NCBI GenBank assembly: GCA_038210375.1
Contig: JBBQWT010000004.1
Location: 62,001 to 126,000 of the forward strand
Reading direction: 5' to 3'
DNA length: 64,000 nucleotides
DNA from: JBBQWT01 sp038210375
Lineage (GTDB): Bacteria > Acidobacteriota > Terriglobia > Terriglobales > Acidobacteriaceae
Shown here: positions 34,002 to 43,270 of the stretch, piece by piece
Layout: every line of letters starts with the position of its first letter
How positions within the stretch are numbered: position 1 is the first letter of the stretch
Translations under genes and position numbers: made by a program
Notes under the pieces: model-generated
Told to the model about the DNA's origin: nothing
Seen by the model: only the letters and a program-made list of their open reading frames with translations
Database searches by the model: none

Positions 34002-34100
34002 GGGAAGACCTTAAGGCCATCCATAGTATCAAGACCGCGCGTAGGATGCGACTGCTTTGTGAACACTCGAACGGTTCTGGTATCAATGGCTAGCAAAAGA

Positions 34101-34130
34101 AAGAGGCGCCTGGCGGCGCCTCTTTGCAAG
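34101..34130 (-). terminator. Rho-independent terminator of the cupin/glycine-zipper gene
   Basis: A perfect 10-bp stem AAGAGGCGCC/GGCGCCTCTT with a 4-nt loop at 34101-34124 lies just downstream (minus strand) of the stop at 34140. On the minus strand the T-rich stretch TTTCTTTTGC follows the stem. Confidence 0.85.
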
Positions 34131-34139
34131 TTGGACAGC

Positions 34140-35330
34140 TTAGGGCAGACGGGTGCGATTTGAGTTCTTGATCGGTGTCAGGGTTACGGGGGCGGAGAGG
34201 TTGAATTCCAGCATGGTCTCTGCGGGAATCTTGATCTGGTTGGAACCGGTCGCGGCTTCGACTCCGGTTCCCGCCGCTGCTCCGGCGCCGGCCCCGATGG
34301 CTGCTCCGCGTCCCCCACCGGCGATGGCGCCGATGATCGCTCCCAGGGCCGCTCCGCCGCCTACGGCTCCGGCGGTGCGCTTACCGCGGGATGCGCTCTC
34401 GCGGGTGATCTCGTTGGTTTGAATGTCGTAACTGTTGTTGGTGTCGATGATGCGGGTGAGAATCAAGGCGAGATTAGCTTTGCCCTCGAACTTGCCGGAC
34501 GATTTCGATTCGGCCACCCGGCCTTCAAGTTGCGTGCCCCGAGGCAATACCAAGCGGTTATCGAGGTTCACAGCATTTTCCAGCGTCGCGTGGAAAACAT
34601 CACCGATACGGTTCACGTTGGTGTCGATGGTTTCGCCAACCCGAACGGAAAGCGTGGTTCCCTGCGGCAGGGTCACCGTGGTGACGGTGTTCGCGGCATT
34701 GGGATTGTTGTTGTTGGGGTAGTTGGGATTCTGATTGTTGTTATTGGGATACGTCCCGTTGGGATTGTTGTTGTTCGGATAATTGTTATTGGCGTTGGGC
34801 GATCCGTTTGGGGGCAGTGCCTGTTCATTGACGATGTGGATGTCAAACGGACCGCCGGAATGCACGAACAGGTAGCAGTCTTCGGCGCTGGTGCAGGTCA
34901 CGCGGTGAATCATGCGCGGCGGCGCTTGAAAATAAGAATTGCCGTTGAGCACGCGAGTCTGCGAGTTGTCCCACATTTGCAGTTCGAGGGTGCCACGCTC
35001 CAGGTAAGCCGATTCGGTGGCGCTGTGCCAGTGGAAGGGAATGCGGTTGCCCGCGGGAATTTCCAAGTAGAGATCGGAAGGCCCGGTGCGGGGATTGCCG
35101 TTCACCAGCTTCATCTGCACGCCGGGAAACTCAGGCACCGCGGCCCAAGAGCCTTCATCGCTCGACCAGACCTTGGTGGTGGTCGCCGATGGCTCGTAAG
35201 TTGTGCGGACGGTGGGCGCCGGTGTGGTGGCCCTCCTGCGCTTGCGCGTAGTGGTGGCGGCGCCGGCGAAGGAGCCACAAAGCAGGGTAAACAACAGCAC
35301 ACTGCAAGAAACTTTATTTCGTTGCGTCAT
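34140..35330 (-). CDS. Exported cupin-domain protein with glycine-zipper C-terminus
   Basis: ATG 35330 has GGAGG upstream and gives 396 aa with a signal peptide (about 1-24, ending SFAGAA). Order: Arg/Thr-rich linker; a cupin barrel with [17 protein letters not shown] (about 85-101, metal-binding His/Glu set) and PPRMIHRV; an Asn/Pro/Tyr repeat linker (about 176-211, [12 protein letters not shown] units); a beta domain ([20 protein letters not shown] ... [11 protein letters not shown]); a glycine zipper ([19 protein letters not shown] region); and a last strand region ([11 protein letters not shown]). The second half is paralogous to the protein at 21442-22191. Function is unknown; a secreted or envelope-anchored binding protein is plausible. 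Confidence 0.88.
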   Translation of the reverse strand: MTQRNKVSCSVLLFTLLCGSFAGAATTTRKRRRATTPAPTVRTTYEPSATTTKVWSSDEGSWAAVPEFPGVQMKLVNGNPRTGPSDLYLEIPAGNRIPFHWHSATESAYLERGTLELQMWDNSQTRVLNGNSYFQAPPRMIHRVTCTSAEDCYLFVHSGGPFDIHIVNEQALPPNGSPNANNNYPNNNNPNGTYPNNNNQNPNYPNNNNPNAANTVTTVTLPQGTTLSVRVGETIDTNVNRIGDVFHATLENAVNLDNRLVLPRGTQLEGRVAESKSSGKFEGKANLALILTRIIDTNNSYDIQTNEITRESASRGKRTAGAVGGGAALGAIIGAIAGGGRGAAIGAGAGAAAGTGVEAATGSNQIKIPAETMLEFNLSAPVTLTPIKNSNRTRLP

Positions 35331-35500
35331 AAACTTGTAACCTCCGGGAATTCTGAACTTTTGCAAAACAATTATGGTGGGTGTGCGAAATTGCACACCC
35401 GCAGGATTTCGCGTCCTGAGGGGACTACACCTCTAAGTAAGATGACGGATTGGTGATTCCTGTTGCCACTAAGGCGTGATATATGGGCCGGCAGCCTGAG

Positions 35501-36421
35501 TCAGTTGTCCTTCTGCTCAGGAACCGCAATAGCAGCCGATTTCTTATCGGCGGCATCCGCGGCCGCCACGTCGCCGGATTTGCGCAGCACGCCCGCGTAT
35601 TCCCGAACCACAGACTTTTCGAACAGAGCGTTCTTCCGCTTCTGCGGCGCGGGCAGTGATGGAGCGTCGGCCAGTTCTACGGTGTGAATGGCGCGCTCAT
35701 AATAGGCGCGTGCCTGTGGCAGGTCGCCGGCGCCGCGCAGTCCGCGCGCCACATCGTTATATGCATACGCAAGATTTACATCGGTGGGCGGAAAAGAAGC
35801 TTCCGCAATCGCCAGTTCCTGCTTGTAAAACCCGAGCGCCTCGGTGAATTTTTGCTCTCCGAAAGCCGCGTGTCCCAGATATTCAAAGGACGCAAACTGC
35901 GGGAGTTCTCGATTCCCCGGTAGCTCCGCGGCCAGCTCCGACAACCACGAACATGATGTTTCCGCCTCAGGATACCTGCGCTTCTGCAACAGTTCCCGGC
36001 ACTCTGCTTCCTGTTGGACATAACTGCGGGTAATTTTCTCGTCTCTGGTTTCATTAGGGCCGGGCCCTCCCAGGGTAAACTCCACGGTCACCCGGGTCCT
36101 GACCTCTGTGGGCTGGCCGCCGACCAAAAATGGTGAATATCGCCGTCGTTTTGCTGCTTGGGAAGCCGGCGGTAGCAGCAGGGGATGGCCGGTTATGTTT
36201 TTGACGGCCGTGACTTTTCCTTCTTTGGAAATGGTCAACTCGAGGACCACCGCGCCTGAGATTCGAGCAACCAACGCCAAGGGCGGATATTCGGGTGTTT
36301 CTTTTTTCACAAGGTGCTGATCGGCGAGCGCGGACGGGACACTGGGTGTTTCCTGGGCCAGTAACGGCAGCGCGGCCAATAGAATCACAGCGAGCCAAAG
36401 CCTGAGACTAATTATCTTCAC
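35501..36421 (-). CDS. TonB C-terminal domain protein with TPR-like region
   Basis: The 306-aa protein has a signal peptide (about 1-22, ending LLAQE). A TonB-like C-terminal domain then appears near the N-terminus (about 40-117): TPEYPPLALVARISGAVVLE, then TISKEGKVTAVKNI and RYSPFLVGGQP. The remainder (about 130-290) is helical with repeated Ala/Tyr pairs (LGFYKQELAIAEASF, AYNDVARGLRGAGDLPQARA) fitting TPR repeats. It lacks the TonB membrane anchor and proline spacer, so it is more likely an exported protein that borrows the TonB fold than a true energy transducer. Confidence 0.85.
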   Translation of the reverse strand: MKIISLRLWLAVILLAALPLLAQETPSVPSALADQHLVKKETPEYPPLALVARISGAVVLELTISKEGKVTAVKNITGHPLLLPPASQAAKRRRYSPFLVGGQPTEVRTRVTVEFTLGGPGPNETRDEKITRSYVQQEAECRELLQKRRYPEAETSCSWLSELAAELPGNRELPQFASFEYLGHAAFGEQKFTEALGFYKQELAIAEASFPPTDVNLAYAYNDVARGLRGAGDLPQARAYYERAIHTVELADAPSLPAPQKRKNALFEKSVVREYAGVLRKSGDVAAADAADKKSAAIAVPEQKDN

Positions 36422-36444
36422 AATTCCATCCTCGCAATCACGGA

Positions 36445-37344
36445 TTATTCGGCTGGCCCTTCAACCATTTTCGGCGGCGGCTTCAAACCCAGGTATTGCA
36501 TGACCATCTGCAAGTCTTTCCATGTTTCCTTCTTTTGTCGCGGATCGCGCAGCAAATAGGCGGGATGGTAAGTGACTGCCAGGCGAGTGCCGTTGAAGTC
36601 GTGCCACTGTCCGCGCAGCTTCGCCATGGATTCCACGGTCCCCAGCAAAGTGCGGGCGGCGGTGGCGCCCAGGGCCACGACGACTCGGGGGCTGACCACA
36701 TCGATCTGCCGCAGGAGGAAAGGAGAACAGGTATCGCACTCGTCGCGCTCGGGAACGCGGTTTCCCGGGGGACGACACTTGACCACGTTGGCGATGTAAA
36801 CCTGGTTGCGCTCGAGGCCCATCGCCTGGATCATGTTGTTCAAGAGCTGTCCCGCGCGCCCCACGAAGGGTAGACCTTGTACGTCTTCATCCGCGCCCGG
36901 GCCTTCGCCCACAAACAACAGCTGCGCTTCGGGATCGCCGGTGCCGAAGACGATGTGCTTGCGCGCCTGCGACAGCCGGCAGCGCACGCACTCGCCCAGG
37001 TCTTCGCGAATGGCGTGCAACGCCGCGCTCTTATCGATCGCAAGATCTCCGACTGAGTGGAGGTTGACGCCGGCCGAAGCCAGAGTCTCTGGATGAGTCA
37101 GAACCGGCGCGGAAGTTCCAAGTTTTTCTGCCATGCGTTGCGCGGCCGCAGAGGCGGATTCCGAATTCACGAGAGGTGGCGCACCTTGCAAATTCGCCGA
37201 ATCCGGCTGCGCCAGTGAAAGAACATCCTCGGTGGGCACGGCCTGGGGTACGTCGCGACGGTAGAAATCGAAGATGCCCAGGTCCCGGTAGAAGTTCATC
37301 CGGTCCGCGATGGCCTTTTGCATTTGCGGATCAAGAGGGGGCAT
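36445..37344 (-). CDS. Family 4 (type IV/V-like) uracil-DNA glycosylase
   Basis: The 299-aa Fe-S uracil-DNA glycosylase removes uracil from DNA. Cys119 and Cys122 (CVRC), Cys190 and Cys206 have the spacing of the 4Fe-4S ligands of Thermus-type enzymes. The active-site motifs are [20 protein letters not shown] (about 146-165) and [11 protein letters not shown] near the C-terminus. A 100-residue N-terminal extension rich in Ala/Pro/Ser is poorly conserved. ATG 37344 is one base after the coaBC stop; a TTG at 37374 would overlap coaBC. Cotranscription with coaBC is likely. Confidence 0.94.
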   Translation of the reverse strand: MPPLDPQMQKAIADRMNFYRDLGIFDFYRRDVPQAVPTEDVLSLAQPDSANLQGAPPLVNSESASAAAQRMAEKLGTSAPVLTHPETLASAGVNLHSVGDLAIDKSAALHAIREDLGECVRCRLSQARKHIVFGTGDPEAQLLFVGEGPGADEDVQGLPFVGRAGQLLNNMIQAMGLERNQVYIANVVKCRPPGNRVPERDECDTCSPFLLRQIDVVSPRVVVALGATAARTLLGTVESMAKLRGQWHDFNGTRLAVTYHPAYLLRDPRQKKETWKDLQMVMQYLGLKPPPKMVEGPAE

Positions 37345-37345
37345 A

Positions 37346-38683
37346 TCAGGGCTGGGGCGGCTGGTTGGCGGCAACCGGCGATGAAAATTCTCTCGCGTCC
37401 GCGGATGCCAGGCGCTGAAGGCGGACCTTCATCACGGCATCGAGCACCCTGTGCGCCACCTCGATCTTGGGGGCCGCAGGCACGTCCACGACTTCGTTCC
37501 GCAGGATGATAGTGACCGCGTTGCGGTCGGCGTCAAACCCGGTTTCGGCATGGGTAACGTCATTCACCACGATGGCGTCCACACCCTTCGAACCCAATTT
37601 GAGGCGGGCGTTTTCGAGTACGTTTTCGGTTTCGGCGGCAAATCCAAATATGATCTGCGAGCGCCGCGGCCTTTCGCCGTCGGGACGCTCATTCTGCGCG
37701 GACCGGCGGTGACGCACGATTTCCGCAAGGATGTCAGGGGTGGCTTCGAGCTCGATATTTGCCGCTTGGGGGGTTGAACCTCCCGCGGCCGAACCGGCGC
37801 GCTTGATTTTTTGCCCCGCGGGATTTCGCGGACGGTAGTCTGCGACCGCCGCGGTCTTGATCACCACCGTCGCCGCATTCAGGTGGTCCATCACCGCCGC
37901 GCGCATTTCTTCGGCGGTACGCACCGAGATGAATTGCGCCGCGGCCGGTGGCGTGAGCGCGCAAGGGCCGCTGATCAAAATCACATTCGCGCCGCGGCGC
38001 AGGGCCGCCGACGCCAGCGCGTATCCCATCTTGCCGCTGGAGCGGTTGCTGATGTAGCGCACCGGATCGATGGGTTCGCGGGTGGGGCCGGCGGTAATCA
38101 GGACAGTTTCGCCCTCCAGATCGCTGCCCATGCCGAGTGCGTCCAGCACCGCGGCAACGATAGCCTCGTTGGCGGCCAGACGACCCGGGCCGGTCATGCC
38201 GCACGCCAGGTATCCGCTGCCGGGCTCGACCATCCGCACTCCGCGCGCGGTGAGTCGCTCGATGTTGTCGCGGGTTGCCGGGTGTTCCCACATGTTCACG
38301 TTCATCGCCGGCGCCAGGACAACCGGAGCGGTCGTGGCTAGAAAAGTGGTGGACAGGAAATCGTCAGCCAGGCCGTTGGCAAATTTGGCGATGGTGTCGG
38401 CGCTGGCCGGGGCCACCAGCATTACATCCAGCGATTGCGCTACGGCGATATGTTCCACCGCGGAGTCAATGTTGGGTTGTTCGCTGGCGCCGGAAAAAAG
38501 GTCGGTAATCACTTTCTCGCCGCTCAATGCCGCGAACGTCAGCGGACGGACGAACTCCTGCGCGGCCCGGGTCATGATCACCTGCACCGAAAGGCCTTTG
38601 TTCTGCAAAAGGCGCACAATCTCCGCCGCCTTGTACGCAGCGATGCCGCCACAAACGCCCAGACCCACCTTGGCGATTTTCAC
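37346..38683 (-). CDS. coaBC: CoaBC (Dfp): phosphopantothenoylcysteine synthetase/decarboxylase
   Basis: The bifunctional flavoprotein condenses 4'-phosphopantothenate with cysteine and decarboxylates the product in coenzyme A synthesis. The N-terminal CoaC half shows GVCGGIAAYKAAE, the catalytic-His segment VEHIAV, PAMNVNMWEHPA and the Cys motif GYLACGMTGPGRLA. The CoaB half begins ITAGPTREPIDPVRYISNRS and SSGKMGYALA. GTG 38683 gives 445 aa and the canonical MKIAKVGLG start; GTG 38722 would add 13 unmatched residues. It lies in the known rpoZ-coaBC arrangement. Confidence 0.95.
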   Translation of the reverse strand: MKIAKVGLGVCGGIAAYKAAEIVRLLQNKGLSVQVIMTRAAQEFVRPLTFAALSGEKVITDLFSGASEQPNIDSAVEHIAVAQSLDVMLVAPASADTIAKFANGLADDFLSTTFLATTAPVVLAPAMNVNMWEHPATRDNIERLTARGVRMVEPGSGYLACGMTGPGRLAANEAIVAAVLDALGMGSDLEGETVLITAGPTREPIDPVRYISNRSSGKMGYALASAALRRGANVILISGPCALTPPAAAQFISVRTAEEMRAAVMDHLNAATVVIKTAAVADYRPRNPAGQKIKRAGSAAGGSTPQAANIELEATPDILAEIVRHRRSAQNERPDGERPRRSQIIFGFAAETENVLENARLKLGSKGVDAIVVNDVTHAETGFDADRNAVTIILRNEVVDVPAAPKIEVAHRVLDAVMKVRLQRLASADAREFSSPVAANQPPQP

Positions 38684-39255
38684 TTCTTGATTGTAATCCC
38701 TGAGTGAGGAACAGAACCTCACCGGCGTATGGAGTTGATCTAAAACACTGAGATCTCAGGAAATCAAACAAGAGAAAAAGGAGTGCGACGACCCCTCCGC
38801 CCACGATGGCAATTCTCACGATACCCAGTTTTATTTAGGTAAAAGAACCCCTACTGTCCAACGAAAAATACTTTTGCATTTCGGTGGAAGCAGTGGGCTT
38901 CATCCCAACTGAATAGTTAAGTGTTACGATTTAGGCTTTAAGCCCCGGTGGCGAATGATTGCAGCAAACTGAAAGCTCGCTTCTGAACGGCCTCAGTTGC
39001 GGGGTTTTTCCGCGGCCTGCCACCAAAGAACCAGAACTCCTAAAATCGAGCGCTCTGATTGTGACCCAGACTCTAAAGCCGAGGGCGGTCAGAATGACAA
39101 CTGATTATTTAGATTTTTTCAAAGGATGAATTTATCCGGTGCGTACAGACAGAAATAACCAATAAATTACGACGCGGGACTGGCCGTCGTTCCAGGCGCC
39201 CCGGGGTCAGAGCTGGTGGGCCGCACTCGGCCGGCCTGGCGGCCAGATTTTGGCT
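38684..39255. other. 572-bp gap between coaBC and rpoZ with repeat fragments
   Basis: No gene is supported. A stretch at about 38860-38903 (ending GGTGGAAGCAGTGGGCTTCA) is repeated at about 63697-63744. Bases 38841-38857 (AAGAACCCCTACTGTCC) resemble an arm of the TGTCAT-type repeats, and 39075-39093 ends with GTCAGAATGACA. A short 61-codon frame at 39167-39352 is an out-of-frame shadow of rpoZ. Confidence 0.5.
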
Positions 39256-39462
39256 TCAGCTTTGCGGGACTGGCGGGTTCTTTTCGGTGATCGTGTACTT
39301 TACCTTGCCGGCCTTGATCTCTTCCTGTGCCAGCTTGCTGGGCTTGCGGCATTCCGAAACCACCAACTGCGGGGCTCCGGATTGCAATTGTCTGGCCCGC
39401 CGCGCGGCCACCAGGATGTAACGATAATTGCTGTCAAACCCTTCCATGATCACTGCTGTCAT
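39256..39462 (-). CDS. rpoZ: RNA polymerase omega subunit
   Basis: The 68-aa protein has the omega pattern: a short N-terminus, NYRYILVAARRARQL (about 12-26), then APQLVVSECRKPSKLAQEEI and a C-terminal strand KVKYTITEK. Omega helps fold and stabilise the beta' subunit. ATG 39462 has GAGGTG upstream. It sits between gmk and coaBC, the conserved order in many bacteria. Its small size is normal for the family. Confidence 0.92.
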   Translation of the reverse strand: MTAVIMEGFDSNYRYILVAARRARQLQSGAPQLVVSECRKPSKLAQEEIKAGKVKYTITEKNPPVPQS

Positions 39463-39522
39463 TGGCGCACCTCGATGGAGTGAGTAAAGGATTGCAAGCG
39501 TATCTTCGTCAGGAATTGCCGG

Positions 39523-40377
39523 CTACGGAGCGCCCGTGGTTCGGAAAGAATCGATGATGGGTTGCAAGCGCTCATCCATGTTTTCCCTGCGGCATGATTT
39601 TGCTGTAGCCATCATGCGCCGGTCGTCGTCAGATAGCAAACCCGATGGATGGATATGGGGAAAATCATGGGGATCGGGCGCCAGCGGCGGACATTCGCTT
39701 TGCGCCACCACTGCTCCCGCCGGACCTGAGCCGGTCCCATGGACCGCTTGAACGGCCTGCGGCGGCGATGTGCCGGGAGGCCTACGCGCGAGCGATTCTT
39801 TCTGTTCTTTGGCCCGGCGTTCTGAAAGTACGATCGCAACCAGGGCGTCGAGCGATTCTTCGAGACGGTCATTCACGATGATGTAATCGTAGTTGGTATA
39901 GTTTTCAATCTCGCCGGTGGCGTTTTTGAGGCGGCGCTCGATCACCGCTTCATCCATGTTCTCGCTGCGATTGCGTTTTCGCAAACGCGATTCCAGCTCC
40001 TTGCGCGACGGAGGTAGCACGAAGATGCTGATGGCGCCGGGGATCTTCTGCTTGACCTGGCGCTCGCCCTGCACATCGATATCCAGCAGCAGGTCTTCGC
40101 CGCGCGCCTCGGCTTCGGCGAAGAATCTTCGCGCCGAACCGTAATAGTTGCCGAAGACCTCCGCAAACTCCAGAAGCTCGTCCCGCTCCACCATCTTCAG
40201 AAAATCGTTCTGGCCGACAAAATAATACTCACAGCCATTCTTCTCGCTGCCGCGCGGCGGCCGCGTGGTGTAGGAAACCGAAAACACCAGGTGATCGACG
40301 TAATGACGCAGGCCATTCACCAGCGTCGATTTTCCCGAGCCCGAGGGCGCGGAGATGATGAAGAGAAGGCCGCTCAT
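39523..40377 (-). CDS. gmk: Guanylate kinase with C-terminal extension
   Basis: This cytoplasmic kinase converts GMP to GDP with ATP. The P-loop SAPSGSGKST (9-18), the GMP-binding YTTRPPRGSE (about 36-45), and LLLDIDVQGERQVK are all present. The catalytic domain ends near residue 195. About 85 more residues follow that are Pro/Ser/His-rich and unlike any domain I know (typical guanylate kinases are about 200-210 aa). The 4-nt overlap with yicC indicates coupling. Confidence 0.95.
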   Translation of the reverse strand: MSGLLFIISAPSGSGKSTLVNGLRHYVDHLVFSVSYTTRPPRGSEKNGCEYYFVGQNDFLKMVERDELLEFAEVFGNYYGSARRFFAEAEARGEDLLLDIDVQGERQVKQKIPGAISIFVLPPSRKELESRLRKRNRSENMDEAVIERRLKNATGEIENYTNYDYIIVNDRLEESLDALVAIVLSERRAKEQKESLARRPPGTSPPQAVQAVHGTGSGPAGAVVAQSECPPLAPDPHDFPHIHPSGLLSDDDRRMMATAKSCRRENMDERLQPIIDSFRTTGAP

Positions 40378-41264
40378 TCGATGTTCTGCACCTGTTCGCG
40401 CGATTTTTCTATTTCCGCCTTCATGCTCAGGCCTAGCTCAGTAATGCGCAAGCCCAGACCGGCCACGCCCGAAGTCTTGGACAGCATGGTGTTGGCCTCG
40501 CGGCTCATCTCCTGCAGCAGAAAGTCCATTTTCTTGCCCGCCTCGGTGTCGGAATCGAGCAAGCCGGTGAAATGACGGATGTGCGCCAGCATGCGCACCG
40601 TCTCTTCTTCCAGGTCGCTGCGCTCGGCCAGGATGGCCGCCTCCTGCAAGATACGCGCCGGATCGACGTTGCCGGCGATAAGCTCGGTCAAGCGGGAGCG
40701 AATTTTCTCGCAGTAGGCCGCCGAAACCTCTGACCGCAACTGGGCGACCTCGCGCGTCAGCCCTTCCAGGACCTGCATTCGGTGGCGCAGATCGTTGGAC
40801 AGTTCCGCTCCTTCCTGCTCGCGCATCTGTTGGAGAGAACGAATGGCCTGGTGCAGCGCCTCTTCGGCGAGTATCTCCCATTCGTCGCCGTCGGCTCGGG
40901 GCGCGGAATCCAGCAGGGCTCCCGGCACCTTCAAGATGAGGTTCAAGTCCGGGTCGGAATGCAGGCCGTGCTGCGCTGCCGCGTCGCGGTAGGCGGCCAC
41001 GTAGTCCCTGATCCAAACGTGGTTGAGGCTCATGCCGCTGGTCGCAGCAGCGTCAAAACTAAGCGAGACTTCGACCCGCCCGCGGCTGAGGCGCTCCTTT
41101 AGAATGCGGCGCACTTTCATCTCGAAGCCGTTCATGTCGCCCGGCAGGCGCAGGTGTACCTCGAGGAAGCGGTGATTGACCGACTTCAGCGACAGATTGA
41201 AGCTGCGCCCGCCGGCGCCGACGGCCTGCACCTGGGAGAAGCCGGTCATCGATCGAGTCGGCAA
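40374..41264 (-). CDS. yicC: YicC family endoribonuclease-like protein
   Basis: The 296-aa protein has the YicC N-terminal motif RSMTGF (4-9) and the C-terminal DUF1732 region with RILQEAAILAERSDLEEETVR and DFLLQEMSREANTMLSK. E. coli YicC is an endoribonuclease or adaptor that promotes decay of the small RNA RyhB. I take TTG 41264 because it has TGAGG 8 nt upstream and yields the canonical M-x-x-R-S-M-T-G-F; ATG 41249 inside the motif has no RBS. It precedes gmk, the known yicC-gmk order, and is 3 nt after the ABC transporter gene. Confidence 0.94.
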   Translation of the reverse strand: MPTRSMTGFSQVQAVGAGGRSFNLSLKSVNHRFLEVHLRLPGDMNGFEMKVRRILKERLSRGRVEVSLSFDAAATSGMSLNHVWIRDYVAAYRDAAAQHGLHSDPDLNLILKVPGALLDSAPRADGDEWEILAEEALHQAIRSLQQMREQEGAELSNDLRHRMQVLEGLTREVAQLRSEVSAAYCEKIRSRLTELIAGNVDPARILQEAAILAERSDLEEETVRMLAHIRHFTGLLDSDTEAGKKMDFLLQEMSREANTMLSKTSGVAGLGLRITELGLSMKAEIEKSREQVQNIE

Positions 41265-41266
41265 GC

Positions 41267-43111
41267 TTATGGCCTCACGGGAACTTCGGGAATTTTCATG
41301 TCCACATCGATAAATTGCAACTCGTAAAGCCGGCGGTAGGTGCCCAGGCGACCCAGCAATTCTTCATGGCTGCCTTCATCGGCGATGCGCCCGTCTTCGA
41401 TGACCACAATACGGTCGGCGCGCCGCACCGTGGAAAGCCGGTGCGCGATCACAAACACGGTACGCCCCCGCATCAGGTTTTGCAGCGCCACCTGCACCAG
41501 GGCTTCCGATTCGGTGTCCAGGGCGGAGGTGGCCTCGTCGAGAATCAGGATGGGAGCGTTCTTGAGCAGGGCGCGGGCGATGGCGATGCGCTGTCGTTCG
41601 CCGCCGGAGAGCCGCAACCCTCGCTCCCCGATGATGGTGTCATATCCTTCCGGCAGGTTTTGAATAAAATCATCGGCCAGGGCGGCGCGCGCGGCGACGC
41701 GGATGAGATCAAGACTCACATGCGGCCGGCCATACGCGATGTTGTTGGCTACGGTGTCATTGAACAGGATGGTTTCCTGGGTCACGATGCCCACCTGCGC
41801 GCGCAGCGAATCCAGCGAGACGTCGCGCACATCGTGGCCGTCGAGCAGCAGCCGGCCCGCACTGACGTCGAAAAAGCGGGGAATCAGGTGCACCAGCGTG
41901 CTCTTGCCCGATCCGCTCGAGCCCACGATGGCGAGCATTTCCCCGGCATGTACTTCAAGATTGATGTCATGCAGTACGGTGCGGCCGGGCTCGACGTCGG
42001 CGCCGGTGTACGCGAAATCCACGTGCTCGAATTTCACCGTGCTGCGGAACGCCGGCAACTGGAGGGCTCCGGCTGATTGTTTTACGTCGTCGTCGGCATC
42101 CATGAATTGAAACAACGTGGAGGATGCGCCCACCGCCTGGTGGTAGCTGTTATGAAACTGGGTGAACTTGCGCACCGGGTCGTAGAGCTTGAAGACGGCG
42201 ATGATAAAGGTAAGAAAACTTCCGGCGGAAAACGCCCCGGCGCCGATGCGATCGCGTCCCAGCAGCATCAGCATGGCGATGGCGATGGAGGCGATGATGT
42301 CCATGAGCGGGGAGCTGATGGCCTGGGTCTGGGCGGAACGCAGGTTGGCGCGCAACAACCGGGCGGCGGCCTGGCGGAATCGCATGTTTTCCCATGACTC
42401 CATGCCAAAGGCCTTCACGATGCGATTGCCGCTGATGGTTTCATGCAGGATGTTCTGAATGTCGGCCAGCTTGTCCTGGCCGCGACGGGTGGTAAAGCGC
42501 ACCCGCCGCCCGATCTTGCCGGAGGAAAACAGGATTACCGGAATGAACAGCAGCAGGATGAATGCCATCTTGCCGCCCAGCAGCACCACCACCACGGCGG
42601 TAAAAACCAGGATAAAAAGCTGTTGCAGGAATTCCGCCAGCACCGCCGAAACCGCAAACTGGATGCGCTCGATGTCATTAATGATTGTCGAAAGCAGCGT
42701 GCCCGTGGAGTGCCGCTGAAAGAACGCCACCGAACGCCGCAGAATGGCTTCATACAGATCGTTGCGCAGGTCGGTGAGCATTCCCAGCCCGGCATAATTC
42801 ACCAGGTAAGTGCCCGCGTACAGCGCCAAGCCTTTTAGGACGGTGGCCACCACCAGGGAAAACGCGACTATGGTCCAGGCATTGCGAAAATGGCTGGGAA
42901 CGAGCTGCTGCAGGTAGAGGGTGTGCCCGGAGATAGTGAAGAGAACGATATCGCGCGATTGCGACGCGGGATGAAGAACGCGGTCAAAGATGGGACGTAC
43001 CAGCAGCACGCGGAACGCGTCCATGAGCCCCGCAACCGCCATCAGCACCACGGAACCGGCAAACGGCAAGCGGTAGGGGCGCAGGTACTTGAGTAAGCGG
43101 TTCAGCTCCAT
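41267..43111 (-). CDS. MsbA-like ABC exporter (lipid A/lipid flippase family)
   Basis: The 614-aa half-transporter fuses six membrane segments (about 15-320) to an ATPase domain. Key motifs are GSSGSGKST (Walker A, about 394-402), the Q-loop VTQETILF, LSGGERQR (signature) and LILDEATSALD (Walker B), then the H-loop AHRLS. MsbA exporters flip lipid A-core across the inner membrane. The substrate here is inferred from the diderm lipid-transport genes nearby, and other lipid or drug exporters look alike. ATG 43111 is preferred over TTG 43114. It is divergent from the LptC/LptA-like gene. Confidence 0.93.
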   Translation of the reverse strand: MELNRLLKYLRPYRLPFAGSVVLMAVAGLMDAFRVLLVRPIFDRVLHPASQSRDIVLFTISGHTLYLQQLVPSHFRNAWTIVAFSLVVATVLKGLALYAGTYLVNYAGLGMLTDLRNDLYEAILRRSVAFFQRHSTGTLLSTIINDIERIQFAVSAVLAEFLQQLFILVFTAVVVVLLGGKMAFILLLFIPVILFSSGKIGRRVRFTTRRGQDKLADIQNILHETISGNRIVKAFGMESWENMRFRQAAARLLRANLRSAQTQAISSPLMDIIASIAIAMLMLLGRDRIGAGAFSAGSFLTFIIAVFKLYDPVRKFTQFHNSYHQAVGASSTLFQFMDADDDVKQSAGALQLPAFRSTVKFEHVDFAYTGADVEPGRTVLHDINLEVHAGEMLAIVGSSGSGKSTLVHLIPRFFDVSAGRLLLDGHDVRDVSLDSLRAQVGIVTQETILFNDTVANNIAYGRPHVSLDLIRVAARAALADDFIQNLPEGYDTIIGERGLRLSGGERQRIAIARALLKNAPILILDEATSALDTESEALVQVALQNLMRGRTVFVIAHRLSTVRRADRIVVIEDGRIADEGSHEELLGRLGTYRRLYELQFIDVDMKIPEVPVRP

Positions 43112-43270
43112 CAAGTGAGCATTTTACCCGAAAGATGCGGCAGGGGATGATACGGCAGATGGTTCTCCGCGGGTTGGGAATGCCGAAGAATCGGGCTCGA
43201 CTGAGCTCCGAATCGTTCTTCCGGCCACGGCGCCATCCGTTGCCTTGCGGTTTTGTAATACTCTTGTCTC

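Noticed and set aside
34690..34800. Short periodic GTTGTT/GGG-rich sequence that looks like a repeat array
   Set aside because: It encodes the Asn/Pro linker of the cupin protein in frame; no spacers and no CRISPR-like repeat length.
34419..35456. 345-codon plus-strand open frame
   Set aside because: Antisense to the cupin/glycine-zipper gene, which has a signal peptide and RBS.
39167..39352. 61-codon minus-strand frame overlapping rpoZ
   Set aside because: Out of frame with the omega subunit, which shows the family pattern; composition is typical of a shadow frame.
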